DNA from: UBA1227 sp045629305
Lineage (GTDB): Bacteria > Bacillota > Clostridia > Oscillospirales > Acutalibacteraceae
Direction: 5' to 3'
DNA length: 64,000 nt
NCBI GenBank assembly: GCA_045629305.1
Contig: JAZQQZ010000015.1
Location: forward strand, 12,107-76,106
In this document: positions 33,325 to 41,973 of the stretch, piece after piece
Position numbering within the stretch: position 1 is the first letter of the stretch
How the letters are laid out: each line of letters begins with the position of its first letter
Notes under the pieces: model-generated
Seen by the model: the letters and a program-made list of their open reading frames with translations, nothing else
Database searches by the model: none
Told to the model about the DNA's origin: nothing
Position numbers and translations under genes: made by a program

Positions 33325-34400
33325 TGAACATAAACGCATTGTCAGCGAGGTTCTATGAAACTGAAGTTGCGCTTATATCCAGTGAAGAAAATTGCTTTTA
33401 TTTTAGCGAGTTTTCTACATCCAACGGCTACCTTATAATTGCTCATGGTGGCGCAGTTCTTCTCACAGATGAGAGGTATCTGGAGGCAGCCTCTAAAGAG
33501 GCAAAAGGATGCAGCGTAGAGCTGCTTCAAAGTGGCGTAGATTTCTATGATCAAGTCAGAAAAATCGTCGCAGATTTCGGTGGTAAAACAATACTTTGTG
33601 AGGCCACTAGACTCTCTGTGTCCAGAGGGTTCAAGTACAGAAATAATTTCTCGGAATACGAGATAGATGTATCGTCTAAACTTGATGATTTTATTGCTGA
33701 AGTTCGTTCGGTAAAATCAAAAGCTGAAATTAGGAAAATGAAGGAAGCGCAGCGAATCGCCGAGACGGCTCTCACTGAGACGCTGCCACTTATAAAACCA
33801 GGGGTTTTAGAGCGAGATATCGCGATAGAACTCGACTATAGAATGAGAAAGCACGGCGCAGATGGATCGGCATTTGAGACCATTGCTATAACAGGTAAAA
33901 ACACATCAAAACCACATGGCGTGCCAGGTGAACGTGCTGTTTCAAATGGTGATTTTGTAACTATAGATTTTGGCGCACTTTATAAGGGATATCGCTGCGA
34001 TACAACACGCACTTTTGCCGTAGGTAAAGTAAATGATGAGCAAAAGCGCGTATATGAAACTGTGCTTGCAGCACAGCTTGCGGGTGTCGAGGCGCTCCGC
34101 GCCGGCGTGTCCGCGAAGGCGGTTGATGCCGTATGCCGCGACATCATAAAAGCGGCGGGCTACGGCGATTATTTCACCCACAGCACAGGACACGGCGTCG
34201 GTGTCGAGATTCACGAATCTCCGACCCTCTCCACCCGCGCAAGTGAGGAGAGTCTTCTCGTCCCAGGAAATGTTGTTACCGTTGAGCCAGGCATATATTT
34301 GCCAGGTAAATTTGGAGTTAGAATTGAGGACATGTTGGAAGTTACCAAAAGAGGTGCCAATAATTTCTGTTCTTTGCCAAAAGAACTCATTTCCCTTTAA
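33324..34400 (+). CDS. Xaa-Pro aminopeptidase family (M24B) metallopeptidase
   Basis: A 358-residue creatinase/prolidase-type peptidase that removes the N-terminal residue before proline or splits Xaa-Pro dipeptides. The metal ligands are visible: DFGALYKGYRCDTTRTF (two Asp), HSTGHGVGVEIHESP (His), VEPGIYLP (Glu) and GVRIEDML (Glu). The N-terminal creatinase domain is about 125 residues long. It is coupled to yqeG by a one-base overlap and lies just before efp, as is common in Firmicutes. Confidence 0.93.
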   Translation: MNINALSARFYETEVALISSEENCFYFSEFSTSNGYLIIAHGGAVLLTDERYLEAASKEAKGCSVELLQSGVDFYDQVRKIVADFGGKTILCEATRLSVSRGFKYRNNFSEYEIDVSSKLDDFIAEVRSVKSKAEIRKMKEAQRIAETALTETLPLIKPGVLERDIAIELDYRMRKHGADGSAFETIAITGKNTSKPHGVPGERAVSNGDFVTIDFGALYKGYRCDTTRTFAVGKVNDEQKRVYETVLAAQLAGVEALRAGVSAKAVDAVCRDIIKAAGYGDYFTHSTGHGVGVEIHESPTLSTRASEESLLVPGNVVTVEPGIYLPGKFGVRIEDMLEVTKRGANNFCSLPKELISL

Positions 34401-34410
34401 TTATTAATCA

Positions 34411-34426
34411 TTACATTGTAATGTAA
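34411..34426. other. Short dyad after the aminopeptidase gene
   Basis: TTACAT and ATGTAA form a 6-bp stem with a TGTA loop, followed by six A residues. It is a weak terminator candidate at best and overlaps the upstream side of the efp promoter. Confidence 0.3.
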
Positions 34427-34433
34427 AAAAGTC

Positions 34434-34462
34434 TTGCAACTTTTATATATATAATATAAAAT
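34434..34462 (+). promoter_or_regulatory. Predicted efp promoter
   Basis: TTGCAA (34434-34439), a 17-base spacer and TAAAAT (34457-34462). Other AT-rich -10 candidates, including TATAAT at 34450, lie within the spacer but at poor distance. Confidence 0.45.
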
Positions 34463-34501
34463 AAGACGCGTAAACAAATGAAAATTTCCGGAGGTTTATT
34501 T

Positions 34502-35059
34502 ATGATTTCTGCAGGTGATTTCAGAAACGGTGTAACATTTGAGGAAGACGGCCAGGTTCTCCAGGTTGTTGAATTCCAGCATGTTAAGCCAGGTAAAGGT
34601 GCGGCTTTTGTTCGTACTAAGACTAAGAACGTTATCACAGGCGCTGTAGTTGAAAAGAGCTACAACCCAACAGCTAAGTTCCCAACAGCTTTCGTTGAGA
34701 GAAAGGAAATGGAATTCTCTTATAGCGATGGCGATCTCTATTATTTCATGGACCCAGAGTCTTATGACCTTGTTCCTGTTAACGCATCAGAGCTTTCAGA
34801 TAGCTTTAAGTTCGTTAAGGAAAATATGGTTTGTAAGATTCTCTCTTACAAGGGCAAGGTATTCGGCGTAGAGCCACCTAACTTTGTAGAGCTTCAGGTA
34901 ACACAGACAGATCCTGGTTTCAAGGGTGATACAGCTACAAACGCTACAAAGCCAGCTACACTTGAGACAGGTGCAGAAGTAAAAGTTCCACTCTTCATCA
35001 GTGAGGGTGAGATGATCCAGATCGATACAAGAACTGGTGAATATTTGGGCCGTGCATAA
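34502..35059 (+). CDS. efp: Translation elongation factor P
   Basis: Rescues ribosomes stalled at polyproline. It has 185 residues from the ATG at 34502, which has GGAGG 7 bases upstream; a start eight codons earlier lies upstream of that ribosome site. The tip loop is VKPGKGAAFVRTK with the modifiable Lys32, and the region resembles B. subtilis EF-P rather than the R32 type. Three beta-barrel domains are complete; the signature near the end is the FISEGEMIQIDTRTGEYLGR block. The gene for its Cys-rich neighbour follows. Confidence 0.98.
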   Translation: MISAGDFRNGVTFEEDGQVLQVVEFQHVKPGKGAAFVRTKTKNVITGAVVEKSYNPTAKFPTAFVERKEMEFSYSDGDLYYFMDPESYDLVPVNASELSDSFKFVKENMVCKILSYKGKVFGVEPPNFVELQVTQTDPGFKGDTATNATKPATLETGAEVKVPLFISEGEMIQIDTRTGEYLGRA

Positions 35060-35082
35060 TTGCCCATTTGGAGGAATCTTTA

Positions 35083-35523
35083 ATGGATATTGTTGAGAAG
35101 GTTGCATATCTTAGAGGCCTTGCAGAAGGACTCAACTTAAATGCAGAAAAGCCAGAGACTAAAATGTTCTCTGCTATCATGAAGGTTCTCGAAGATCTCG
35201 CAGAAGGACAAGAAGACCTTGAGGATACAATCAATCTTATGAGTCAGCAGCTCGACGAGGTTGATGAGGACCTCGGACAGGTTGAAGAAATTCTCTATGG
35301 CGGTTGCGATTGTGGTTGTGGTTGCGAAGATGATTATTGCGATTGCGGTCATGATGATTGTGACTGTGAGTCAGGAGAGGAAGCATTCTATGAGATAGAG
35401 TGTCCAGCTTGCAACGAAGTTATTTGCGTTGATGAAGGCATCCTTGAAGACGGCGGAATAGAGTGTCCAAATTGTGGAGAAAAGCTTGAGTTCGAAATTG
35501 AGTTCGACGAAGGCGAAGTATAA
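35083..35523 (+). CDS. CD1247-type coiled-coil and Cys-rich zinc-ribbon protein
   Basis: A 146-residue protein that I recall as the CD1247 N-terminal-domain family of Clostridia, function unknown. Residues 1-72 are a charged helix (MDIVEKVAYLRGLAEGLNLN). Residues 75-95 hold eight cysteines in CDC/CGC pairs mixed with Asp and His. Residues 107-131 form a zinc ribbon with CPAC and CPNC. The protein is very acidic. ATG at 35083 has GGAGG 9 bases upstream. It lies 23 bases after efp and before a terminator, so the two are probably co-expressed; a metal-binding or translation-linked role is only a guess. Confidence 0.85.
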   Translation: MDIVEKVAYLRGLAEGLNLNAEKPETKMFSAIMKVLEDLAEGQEDLEDTINLMSQQLDEVDEDLGQVEEILYGGCDCGCGCEDDYCDCGHDDCDCESGEEAFYEIECPACNEVICVDEGILEDGGIECPNCGEKLEFEIEFDEGEV

Positions 35524-35536
35524 TTTCACTGTTAGT

Positions 35537-35572
35537 CGAGGGCACAGACATAATGTCCGTGCCCTCGTTTTA
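35537..35572 (+). terminator. Terminator of efp operon
   Basis: CGAGGGCAC pairs with GTGCCCTCG, with one mismatch and then GAC/GTC around the loop, followed by TTTTAC. Confidence 0.92.
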
Positions 35573-35590
35573 CACTGAGGAGGAAAAGCT

Positions 35591-36178
35591 ATGAATTTAT
35601 ATCTAGCATCGAAATCTCCAAGGCGTAAATCTATTCTACAAGACGTTGGGTATGACTTTACCATCATAGATGCCCCGTTCAATGAGAACAGCGTCGACTT
35701 GTCGATGGAACCCGACAAGGGAGTTCTGTTCATCGCACGAGGCAAGGCTGAGGCGGGTTTTAAAGAACTTGACGCCTCAAAAGCGGACGCTGCAGTCGTC
35801 CTTGCAGCAGACACGATAGTTGTCTGTGATGGCAAAGTCATGCTCAAACCTAAAGACAGTGAAGAAGCAATAGAGATGCTTAATATACTGTCTGGTAGAG
35901 CACACGAAGTATATACAGCAGTGGCAATTAGGAATAAAGAAACAGAGTCATCTTTTGTAGTGAAGACAGATGTCTATTTTAGAAATCTATCTTCCGAGGA
36001 GATAGCTGACTATGTATCAACTGGCGAACCGCTTGATAAGGCGGGCGCCTATGGAATACAGGGAAGAGCTTGTCTCTTTGTAGATAAGATAGATGGAGAC
36101 TATTTCAATGTGGTAGGTCTCCCTATCTCGAAAGTTGCAGAAGAACTTAAGGTTTATGCTATAAGCCCTAGATATTAA
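35591..36178 (+). CDS. maf: Maf family nucleotide pyrophosphatase
   Basis: House-cleaning pyrophosphatase for dTTP/UTP or modified nucleotides, linked to septum control in Bacillus. It has 195 residues. The start LYLASKSPRRKSIL holds the SxSPRR motif; VLAADTIVVCDGK is the active-site loop; and KAGAYGIQGRACLFVDKIDGD is the C-terminal signature. It stands directly before mreB, the classic maf-mreBCD order. Confidence 0.96.
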   Translation: MNLYLASKSPRRKSILQDVGYDFTIIDAPFNENSVDLSMEPDKGVLFIARGKAEAGFKELDASKADAAVVLAADTIVVCDGKVMLKPKDSEEAIEMLNILSGRAHEVYTAVAIRNKETESSFVVKTDVYFRNLSSEEIADYVSTGEPLDKAGAYGIQGRACLFVDKIDGDYFNVVGLPISKVAEELKVYAISPRY

Positions 36179-36190
36179 AGGAGTTTTAGT

Positions 36191-37210
36191 ATGTTGCTAT
36201 TTACACAAGATATCGGTATTGATCTTGGTACAGCCAACACCCTTGTTTTCGTAAAGGGTAAAGGAATTGTAATTCGCGAACCATCTGTTGTAGCAGTTGA
36301 TGTTCGTTCTAATCCAAATAGAGTAGTAGCAGTAGGATCAGAGGCAAAAGAGATGATTGGTAGAACACCTGGTTCTATCGTAGCAGTTCGTCCTTTGAAG
36401 GACGGCGTTATCGCTGACTTCGATATTGCGGCTGAGATGCTTAAAGAATTCATCAGACGCGCTATGAGTTCTTCACCACTTGCTAAAGCACGCGTTATGA
36501 TCTGTATCCCATCAGGAGTTACAGAGGTTGAACGCCGTGCTGTTCATGACGCTGCTCGTTCAGCAGGTGCAAAGCAGGTTTCTCTTATCGAGGAACCAAT
36601 GGCTGCTGCAATTGGTGCAGGTCTTCCTGTTTCAGAAGCAACTGGTTCTATGGTAGTAGACATCGGCGGTGGTACAGCAGAGGTTGCTGTAATCTCACTT
36701 GGCGATGTTGTTACATCTTGCTCAGCACGTGTTGCAGGCGATAGCTTCGATGAAGCAATCGTTGCTTATGTAAAGAGAAAATACAATCTTCTTATCGGTG
36801 ATCGCACCGCTGAGGATATTAAAATTAAAATCGGTTCCGCTTATCCTTATGAGGGTGAGGGAGCAATTGACATTAAGGGCAGAAACCTCGTAGATGGTCT
36901 ACCAAAGAATGTTGAAATTACATCAGAAGAAGTAAGAGAAGCTCTTGCCGACAATGTAAGCATGATTCTTGATGCAATTCGCTCAAGCCTTGAGAAGACT
37001 CCACCGGAGCTCTCAGCAGATATTATTGATCAGGGAATAATGCTCACAGGTGGTGGCGCTCTTCTCCGTGGCCTCGATAAACTTATCTCAGAGGAGACCG
37101 GTATGCCAGTCTATGTTGCTGAGAATCCAATTGACTGCGTTGTAAATGGCACAGGCGCTTGTCTTGAGAATGACTCACTCAGTTCAACAAGCACGAAAAG
37201 TTATGACTAA
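36191..37210 (+). CDS. mreB: Rod shape-determining protein MreB
   Basis: Bacterial actin homolog that organises the elongasome under the membrane. It has 339 residues. The phosphate-1 loop is GIDLGTANTLVFVKG, phosphate-2 is VVDIGGGTAEVAVIS, and the adenosine region is MLTGGGALLRGLDKLI. The hydrophobic loop LLFTQ at the N-terminus fits membrane contact. It ends at a hairpin before mreC. Confidence 0.98.
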   Translation: MLLFTQDIGIDLGTANTLVFVKGKGIVIREPSVVAVDVRSNPNRVVAVGSEAKEMIGRTPGSIVAVRPLKDGVIADFDIAAEMLKEFIRRAMSSSPLAKARVMICIPSGVTEVERRAVHDAARSAGAKQVSLIEEPMAAAIGAGLPVSEATGSMVVDIGGGTAEVAVISLGDVVTSCSARVAGDSFDEAIVAYVKRKYNLLIGDRTAEDIKIKIGSAYPYEGEGAIDIKGRNLVDGLPKNVEITSEEVREALADNVSMILDAIRSSLEKTPPELSADIIDQGIMLTGGGALLRGLDKLISEETGMPVYVAENPIDCVVNGTGACLENDSLSSTSTKSYD

Positions 37211-37216
37211 AACATG

Positions 37217-37250
37217 GGGGCTTTGAACAAAAGCCCCTTTTAGTGTTTTT
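37217..37250 (+). terminator. Terminator between mreB and mreC
   Basis: GGGGCTTT and AAAGCCCC form an 8-bp stem with a 5-base loop, followed by TTTTAGTGTTTTTT. It would reduce expression of mreC-mreD-mrdA relative to mreB unless read through. No promoter stands out between it and mreC. Confidence 0.8.
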
Positions 37251-37269
37251 TAAGGAGTGTAATAATCGA

Positions 37270-38124
37270 ATGAACAGATTCGTTAAAAGCACATGGTTCA
37301 AAGCGATTGTTGGAATACTTATTGCACTATTTATCTTCTTGATAATTGCAGCGGCGACCAGCAAAAGCAATTCACCTCTAACCTCTGCGGTAGGCACAGT
37401 GGTGAAGCCAATCGCTCGCGTCTCATCATCAATCGGACGCGGCGTATCTAACTTCCTTGATTTCTTTAAATCTAAGAACGCCTACAAAGCAGAAATAAAG
37501 GATCTTGAGGATCAGATTGCCGATTACGAGAAACAACTTGTTGATTATGAAAAACTTAAGCAGACCAACAAGCTATATGAAGACGCCCTTGGTGTAAAAG
37601 AACAACATGAAGATTATGAGTTCGTTGCAGCAACTGTTATAGGTCGTGATGCAGCGGATGTATATACGAGCTTCACTCTCAATCGAGGAAGCAAGGATGG
37701 AGTAAAGGTTAAGGACCCAGTAATTTGCGGCAAAGGCCAGCTTGTTGGTCTTGTCACTAAGGTGTCGACAACTTATTGCGTGGTATCCACAATCCTTGAT
37801 CCGAAAGTATCTGTTTCAGCATATGAGGTAAGGACAAGAGAGACTGGATATATTGCAAATGAGACTTCACTCTCATCAACAGGTCTTACCAAACTTTCAG
37901 GTCTTAACAAGACCACCTCCATCGCAGCAGGCGGAATCGTCTGCACAAGCGGTGTCGGTGGCATCTATCCAAGAGATCTTGTTATCGGTACTGTATCTGA
38001 GGTCCGTGACGGCGACCATGATATTTCAGCGTATGCTGTAATAAAGCCGAGCACAGACATTAAGGACATCGAGGATGTCCTTGTTATCACAAGCTTCAAT
38101 GGACAGGGCGTGACTGGATCATGA
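37270..38124 (+). CDS. mreC: Cell shape-determining protein MreC
   Basis: Bitopic membrane protein that links MreB to penicillin-binding proteins. It has 284 residues from the ATG at 37270 (MNRFVKSTWFKAIVG). AAGGAG is 12 bases upstream, which is long but the best available. There is one N-terminal membrane helix (IVGILIALFIFLIIAAAT), then a coiled coil (YKAEIKDLEDQIADYEKQL) and the beta-barrel domain (AATVIGRDAADVYTSFTLNRG, GLVTKVSTTYCVV). It overlaps mreD by 4 bases. Confidence 0.95.
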   Translation: MNRFVKSTWFKAIVGILIALFIFLIIAAATSKSNSPLTSAVGTVVKPIARVSSSIGRGVSNFLDFFKSKNAYKAEIKDLEDQIADYEKQLVDYEKLKQTNKLYEDALGVKEQHEDYEFVAATVIGRDAADVYTSFTLNRGSKDGVKVKDPVICGKGQLVGLVTKVSTTYCVVSTILDPKVSVSAYEVRTRETGYIANETSLSSTGLTKLSGLNKTTSIAAGGIVCTSGVGGIYPRDLVIGTVSEVRDGDHDISAYAVIKPSTDIKDIEDVLVITSFNGQGVTGS

Positions 38125-38648
38125 AAAGGGAGTCCTTGTCTAAAAAGAAAAAAGCTCTTTATATAAGAAGAGCTGTTTTCGTTCTTGGAATACTTGTTGC
38201 TGCAATGTTACAGAATACTCCACATCTTTTTCCAGCGCCTTGGGGATTCCGTGCATTTCTTCTTCTCCCGCTCACAATCTGTGTTGCGATGTTCGAGACC
38301 GACTTTGTTGCGACTCTTATGGGAGTGCTCGCAGGAGTCCTTTGGGATTTCACAACAGCAGCTGGTGACGGATACAATGCGTTAATCTTAACGCTACTTG
38401 CAGCGGCGACAAGTCTGCTCATAAGTTATCTTATGAGAAATAATTTGTCGACGGCGCTACTCCTCGGTGGAGTTGCGACAGCACTCTATGGCATATTACA
38501 TTGGTTCTTCTTTGTAATATGCGGTGGAGCAGATGGTGGATTTGTAACCCTGTTTACTTTCTATCTTCCGTCTATGATTTTCACATTTATTTTTATGCCG
38601 ATTTTCTATATTTTGATGAGGTCGTTCATAAGGAAGATTAATGATTAG
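38121..38648 (+). CDS. mreD: Rod shape-determining protein MreD
   Basis: A 175-residue polytopic membrane protein with about five hydrophobic helices. The first is VFVLGILVAAMLQNTPHLF, and the family region follows as FRAFLLLPLTICVAMFE and VLAGVLWDFTTAAGDGYNAL. It starts within the mreC stop (ATGA). It recruits lipid II and elongasome enzymes to MreBC in other species. Confidence 0.92.
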   Translation: MKRESLSKKKKALYIRRAVFVLGILVAAMLQNTPHLFPAPWGFRAFLLLPLTICVAMFETDFVATLMGVLAGVLWDFTTAAGDGYNALILTLLAAATSLLISYLMRNNLSTALLLGGVATALYGILHWFFFVICGGADGGFVTLFTFYLPSMIFTFIFMPIFYILMRSFIRKIND

Positions 38649-38676
38649 TTAGAACTTTTGAAAGGTGGTGAGCACA

Positions 38677-40779
38677 ATGAAGATACAGAAAGGACGTTCA
38701 GTAACTTTGCTTGTTGTCATCCTTGTAATTTTCGTATTCTTCGTTGGCGCACTTTTCAAAGTTCTTGTAATTGATAAAGATAAGAGCGCGAAGAACACAG
38801 TGTCTTATTACTCCGTAACAGTGGATGGTGCACGTGGAGAGATTCTTGATAGAAACGGATCACCACTTGTGACCAACAGACAGAGCAACTCAATTATTTT
38901 CAACTCTTCATACTTCCCAACGGATCAGGAGGAGAGAAATAAAATTATCTTCGCTCTCATCAATCTTTTTGAAGAGAATGACGCTGAGTACAACGACACC
39001 TTGCCTATCAAAATAGATAAAAATGGCAATGCAGTTTTCGAGAAGGATAGGGAATCTGATATTGAATGGCTCAAGTCATCTGAGATGCTTGACCTCAACA
39101 GTTACGCTACAGCAAGTAACTGTATGTCTGCTCTTATCACTCGTTACAAACTTGAAAGTTACTCTCTTTCAGACGCGAGAAAGATCGCATCTGTATGTGC
39201 GAACATGAAGAGAAATGGATTCAACTCTTCATATCCATATACGTTTGCAGAAGATGTGCCTACTGAACTTGTTTCAATCGTCTTGGAGAACAGTGATACA
39301 TTCGAAGGCGTTGAAAATTCTATCGTTCCAAGTCGCGAATATGCGGATGGAGCTCTTGCTCCGCATATCCTCGGTCGTGTAAGTAAAATTAGTGCCGAGA
39401 AATATAATTCGGAGAAAGAGAAGACTGCCAAAGCAGTTGAGAAAGCAGAAAAGGAAAAGGCATCAGAAGAAAAGATTGCAAGCATTAAGAGAAATGCTTA
39501 TACAATGAATGATGTCTATGGCAGTGGCGGACTCGAGTCTGTATATGAGGAATATCTTCGTGGCACACGAGGTCAGAAACTTGTAAGTACCGACTCAGAG
39601 GGAAATGTCACTGAGACATATACAGTTAACCCACAGCAGGGCAACACAGTTGTAAGTACACTTGATGCAAATCTTCAAATGGTTACCCAAAAGGCTCTTG
39701 CTAAATGTGTCAAGGGACTGAAGTCCGGCTCTGTTTTGCCGGCGGCTGGCGCTGTTGTAGTTGAAAATGTTAATACAGGTGAGATACTCGCTTGCGCAAC
39801 TTATCCATCTTATGATAATGACACTTGGAAAGAGAACTATTCCAAGTGGGCTGCTGATGAGCTTGGTTCTCCTCTTTGGAACAGAGCCACCGTCAGCACA
39901 TACGAGCCGGGTTCTACATTTAAACCTTGTATGGCAGTTGCCTGCCTCGAGGAGGGCGTAATTACCAAGAATACTACTTGGAATTGTGACGGCTATTACA
40001 GATATTTCTCAGATATTGAATTCCACTGTGCAGGCAGAACTGCCCATGGAACTGTAAATGTTGAGACAGCGATTAAGAATTCATGTAACTGTTTCTTCTT
40101 TGATGCATGTCGTCAACTTGGAATCGATAAGATGAACAAGTGGGCAACAGCCTTCGGCTTTGGCCAGAAGACAGGCATCGAGATTCCTGAGGCACAGGGT
40201 ATTCTCGCAGGTCGTGAATATAGAGAGGCTCAGGGCGGTACATGGCTCCCTGGTGATACGGTTCAGGCAGCTATTGGTCAGTCTGATAACCAGTTCACAT
40301 TGCTCCAGATGTGCAACTATTGCGCGACCATCGCAAATGGTGGAACAAGATATGTTCCACACCTCGTTCGCGCAGTTATGACATCTGATTATAGTAAGAC
40401 AATCATCAGCAAAGAACCTGAGGTTGCAGCGAAGCTTGATATAAGCCAAGAGACACTTGATTTGGTACGCAATGGTATGAGACTTGTTGCAACTAACAAG
40501 TCACTTGCTGAACTTTTCACAGATCTTCCAGTTACAATTGCTGCTAAAACAGGTACGTCACAGGTAAAGAAAGTTATAGATGGTAAAAAAGTAGAAGGCC
40601 TCAACGGTTTCTTCATCTCTTATGCACCTTATGACAATCCGGAGATCGCTATTGCTGTTGTTATTGAGACTGCGAACGCAGGTTCTAAGACAGCATCAAT
40701 TGCAGCTGATATTTATAAGTATTATTTCTCAGAAAAATCACTCACTGAGACACAGAAATACAACACTCTTTTGAAATAG
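38677..40779 (+). CDS. mrdA: Class B penicillin-binding protein (PBP2/MrdA-like transpeptidase)
   Basis: Cross-links peptidoglycan during elongation. It has 700 residues from the ATG at 38677 with AAAGGTGG upstream. One N-terminal membrane anchor (VTLLVVILVIFVFFVGALF) precedes a dimerisation domain (GARGEILDRNGSPLVTNRQS). An unusual charged helical insert follows (EKEKTAKAVEKAEKEKASEE, near residues 248-267). The transpeptidase motifs are STFK in YEPGSTFKP, SCN in IKNSCNCF, and KTG in AAKTGTSQ. Its place after mreBCD supports an elongation rather than a division role. Confidence 0.95.
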   Translation: MKIQKGRSVTLLVVILVIFVFFVGALFKVLVIDKDKSAKNTVSYYSVTVDGARGEILDRNGSPLVTNRQSNSIIFNSSYFPTDQEERNKIIFALINLFEENDAEYNDTLPIKIDKNGNAVFEKDRESDIEWLKSSEMLDLNSYATASNCMSALITRYKLESYSLSDARKIASVCANMKRNGFNSSYPYTFAEDVPTELVSIVLENSDTFEGVENSIVPSREYADGALAPHILGRVSKISAEKYNSEKEKTAKAVEKAEKEKASEEKIASIKRNAYTMNDVYGSGGLESVYEEYLRGTRGQKLVSTDSEGNVTETYTVNPQQGNTVVSTLDANLQMVTQKALAKCVKGLKSGSVLPAAGAVVVENVNTGEILACATYPSYDNDTWKENYSKWAADELGSPLWNRATVSTYEPGSTFKPCMAVACLEEGVITKNTTWNCDGYYRYFSDIEFHCAGRTAHGTVNVETAIKNSCNCFFFDACRQLGIDKMNKWATAFGFGQKTGIEIPEAQGILAGREYREAQGGTWLPGDTVQAAIGQSDNQFTLLQMCNYCATIANGGTRYVPHLVRAVMTSDYSKTIISKEPEVAAKLDISQETLDLVRNGMRLVATNKSLAELFTDLPVTIAAKTGTSQVKKVIDGKKVEGLNGFFISYAPYDNPEIAIAVVIETANAGSKTASIAADIYKYYFSEKSLTETQKYNTLLK

Positions 40780-40790
40780 GAGGGAGCAGT

Positions 40791-41525
40791 ATGGAAGAAA
40801 ACAAAATAGTTGCTACCAAGTTATTGTTCACCTCTGGAAAAGGCGGTGTTGGCAAGTCTACACTTGCAACAAGTTTCGCGAAGGTTCAAGCAGCACACGA
40901 AAAATCAGTTCTTATGATTGACTGTGATGTATGCCTTAGAACACTTGACATTATGCTATCTGTAAGTAGCGAAGTACTCTACGATTGGTACGATGTCATA
41001 GAGGACAGATGCGAGCCAGAATCAGCACTTGTTCAATCTGGAAACATCAAGCTACTTGCGGCGCCAATGGGTGATGTGGAAGTTGATGCTGAAGGTTTTA
41101 CAAAACTTGTCAAGTTATATGAAAACGACTTCGATTATATCGTTCTTGATTGCCCAGCGGGCGTGGGGCCGATATTTGAAGCGATAGCGAAAGTTGTTGA
41201 TATGGCGATAGTCGTATCAACTCCTGATAGTGTATGTGCACGCTCCGCTGGCGTTGCCGTAAAGAAACTTCAGGATATGGGTACAGATGCAAGACTCATC
41301 ATCAACAGATTTAAAAAGGGAGTAGTTGTCGGGGGCCGTGGCCTTAATATTGATGAAGTAATCGATGCGACAAATGCTCAGCTTATTGGAATAGTACCTG
41401 AGGATATATCACTTTCTCTTGCAACTCTTAATGGTGAACTTATCGATCCGACAATCAAGAGTATCAAAGCAATGGAAAGAATCATTCGTCGTATCGATGG
41501 CGAATATGTACCACTTAAATTTTAG
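40791..41525 (+). CDS. minD: MinD-like septum site-determining ATPase
   Basis: ParA/MinD-type ATPase of 244 residues. The deviant Walker A is SGKGGVGKST at residues 15-24; MIDCDVCLRTLDIML and FDYIVLDCPAGVG follow the MinD pattern. The C-terminus (SIKAMERIIRRIDGEYVPLKF) is weakly amphipathic, without the classical FLKRLFG-type membrane anchor. MinC and MinE are not adjacent, although clostridial clusters often have minC-minD-minE here. It could be a true MinD with distant partners or a MinD-like protein of other use. Confidence 0.88.
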   Translation: MEENKIVATKLLFTSGKGGVGKSTLATSFAKVQAAHEKSVLMIDCDVCLRTLDIMLSVSSEVLYDWYDVIEDRCEPESALVQSGNIKLLAAPMGDVEVDAEGFTKLVKLYENDFDYIVLDCPAGVGPIFEAIAKVVDMAIVVSTPDSVCARSAGVAVKKLQDMGTDARLIINRFKKGVVVGGRGLNIDEVIDATNAQLIGIVPEDISLSLATLNGELIDPTIKSIKAMERIIRRIDGEYVPLKF

Positions 41526-41554
41526 CAATTCACATACGAAGGGAAGTATTAGTT

Positions 41555-41962
41555 TTGAACATCGCAATTATCGCACATGACGCCAAGAAAGAACTTATGG
41601 CACAGTTCTGCATCGCATACTGTGGCATTCTTTCAAAGCATACTTTATGTGCAACTGGCACAACTGGAAAAATAGTATCTGAGGCAACAGGTCTCGAGAT
41701 ACATAGATATCTCAGTGGTGCTCAGGGCGGAGAGGAGCAGATTGCATCAAGAATAGCATGCAATGAGATTGACTTACTCCTCATGTTCAGTGACCCGCTT
41801 AATCCAAAGCCAACAGAACCAAAAGAGGCAAATTTGCTTAGACTCTGCAACGTTCATAATATTCCTGTTGCTACTAACATAGCCACAGCGGAGGCATTGA
41901 TTCAAGCTCTTGCACGTGGCGATCTTGATTGGCGTGACATAGTCAATCCTAAGAAAGACTAG
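41555..41962 (+). CDS. mgsA: Methylglyoxal synthase
   Basis: Converts dihydroxyacetone phosphate to methylglyoxal, a bypass that frees phosphate. It has 135 residues with a TTG start and GGGAAG 8 bases upstream. The phosphate-binding loop ATGTTGKIV, the catalytic region SGAQGGEEQIA, and LLLMFSDPLNPKP are all conserved. Its place after minD matches the mre-min-mgsA order of other clostridia. Confidence 0.96.
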   Translation: MNIAIIAHDAKKELMAQFCIAYCGILSKHTLCATGTTGKIVSEATGLEIHRYLSGAQGGEEQIASRIACNEIDLLLMFSDPLNPKPTEPKEANLLRLCNVHNIPVATNIATAEALIQALARGDLDWRDIVNPKKD

Positions 41963-41973
41963 GAGGCAAATAG

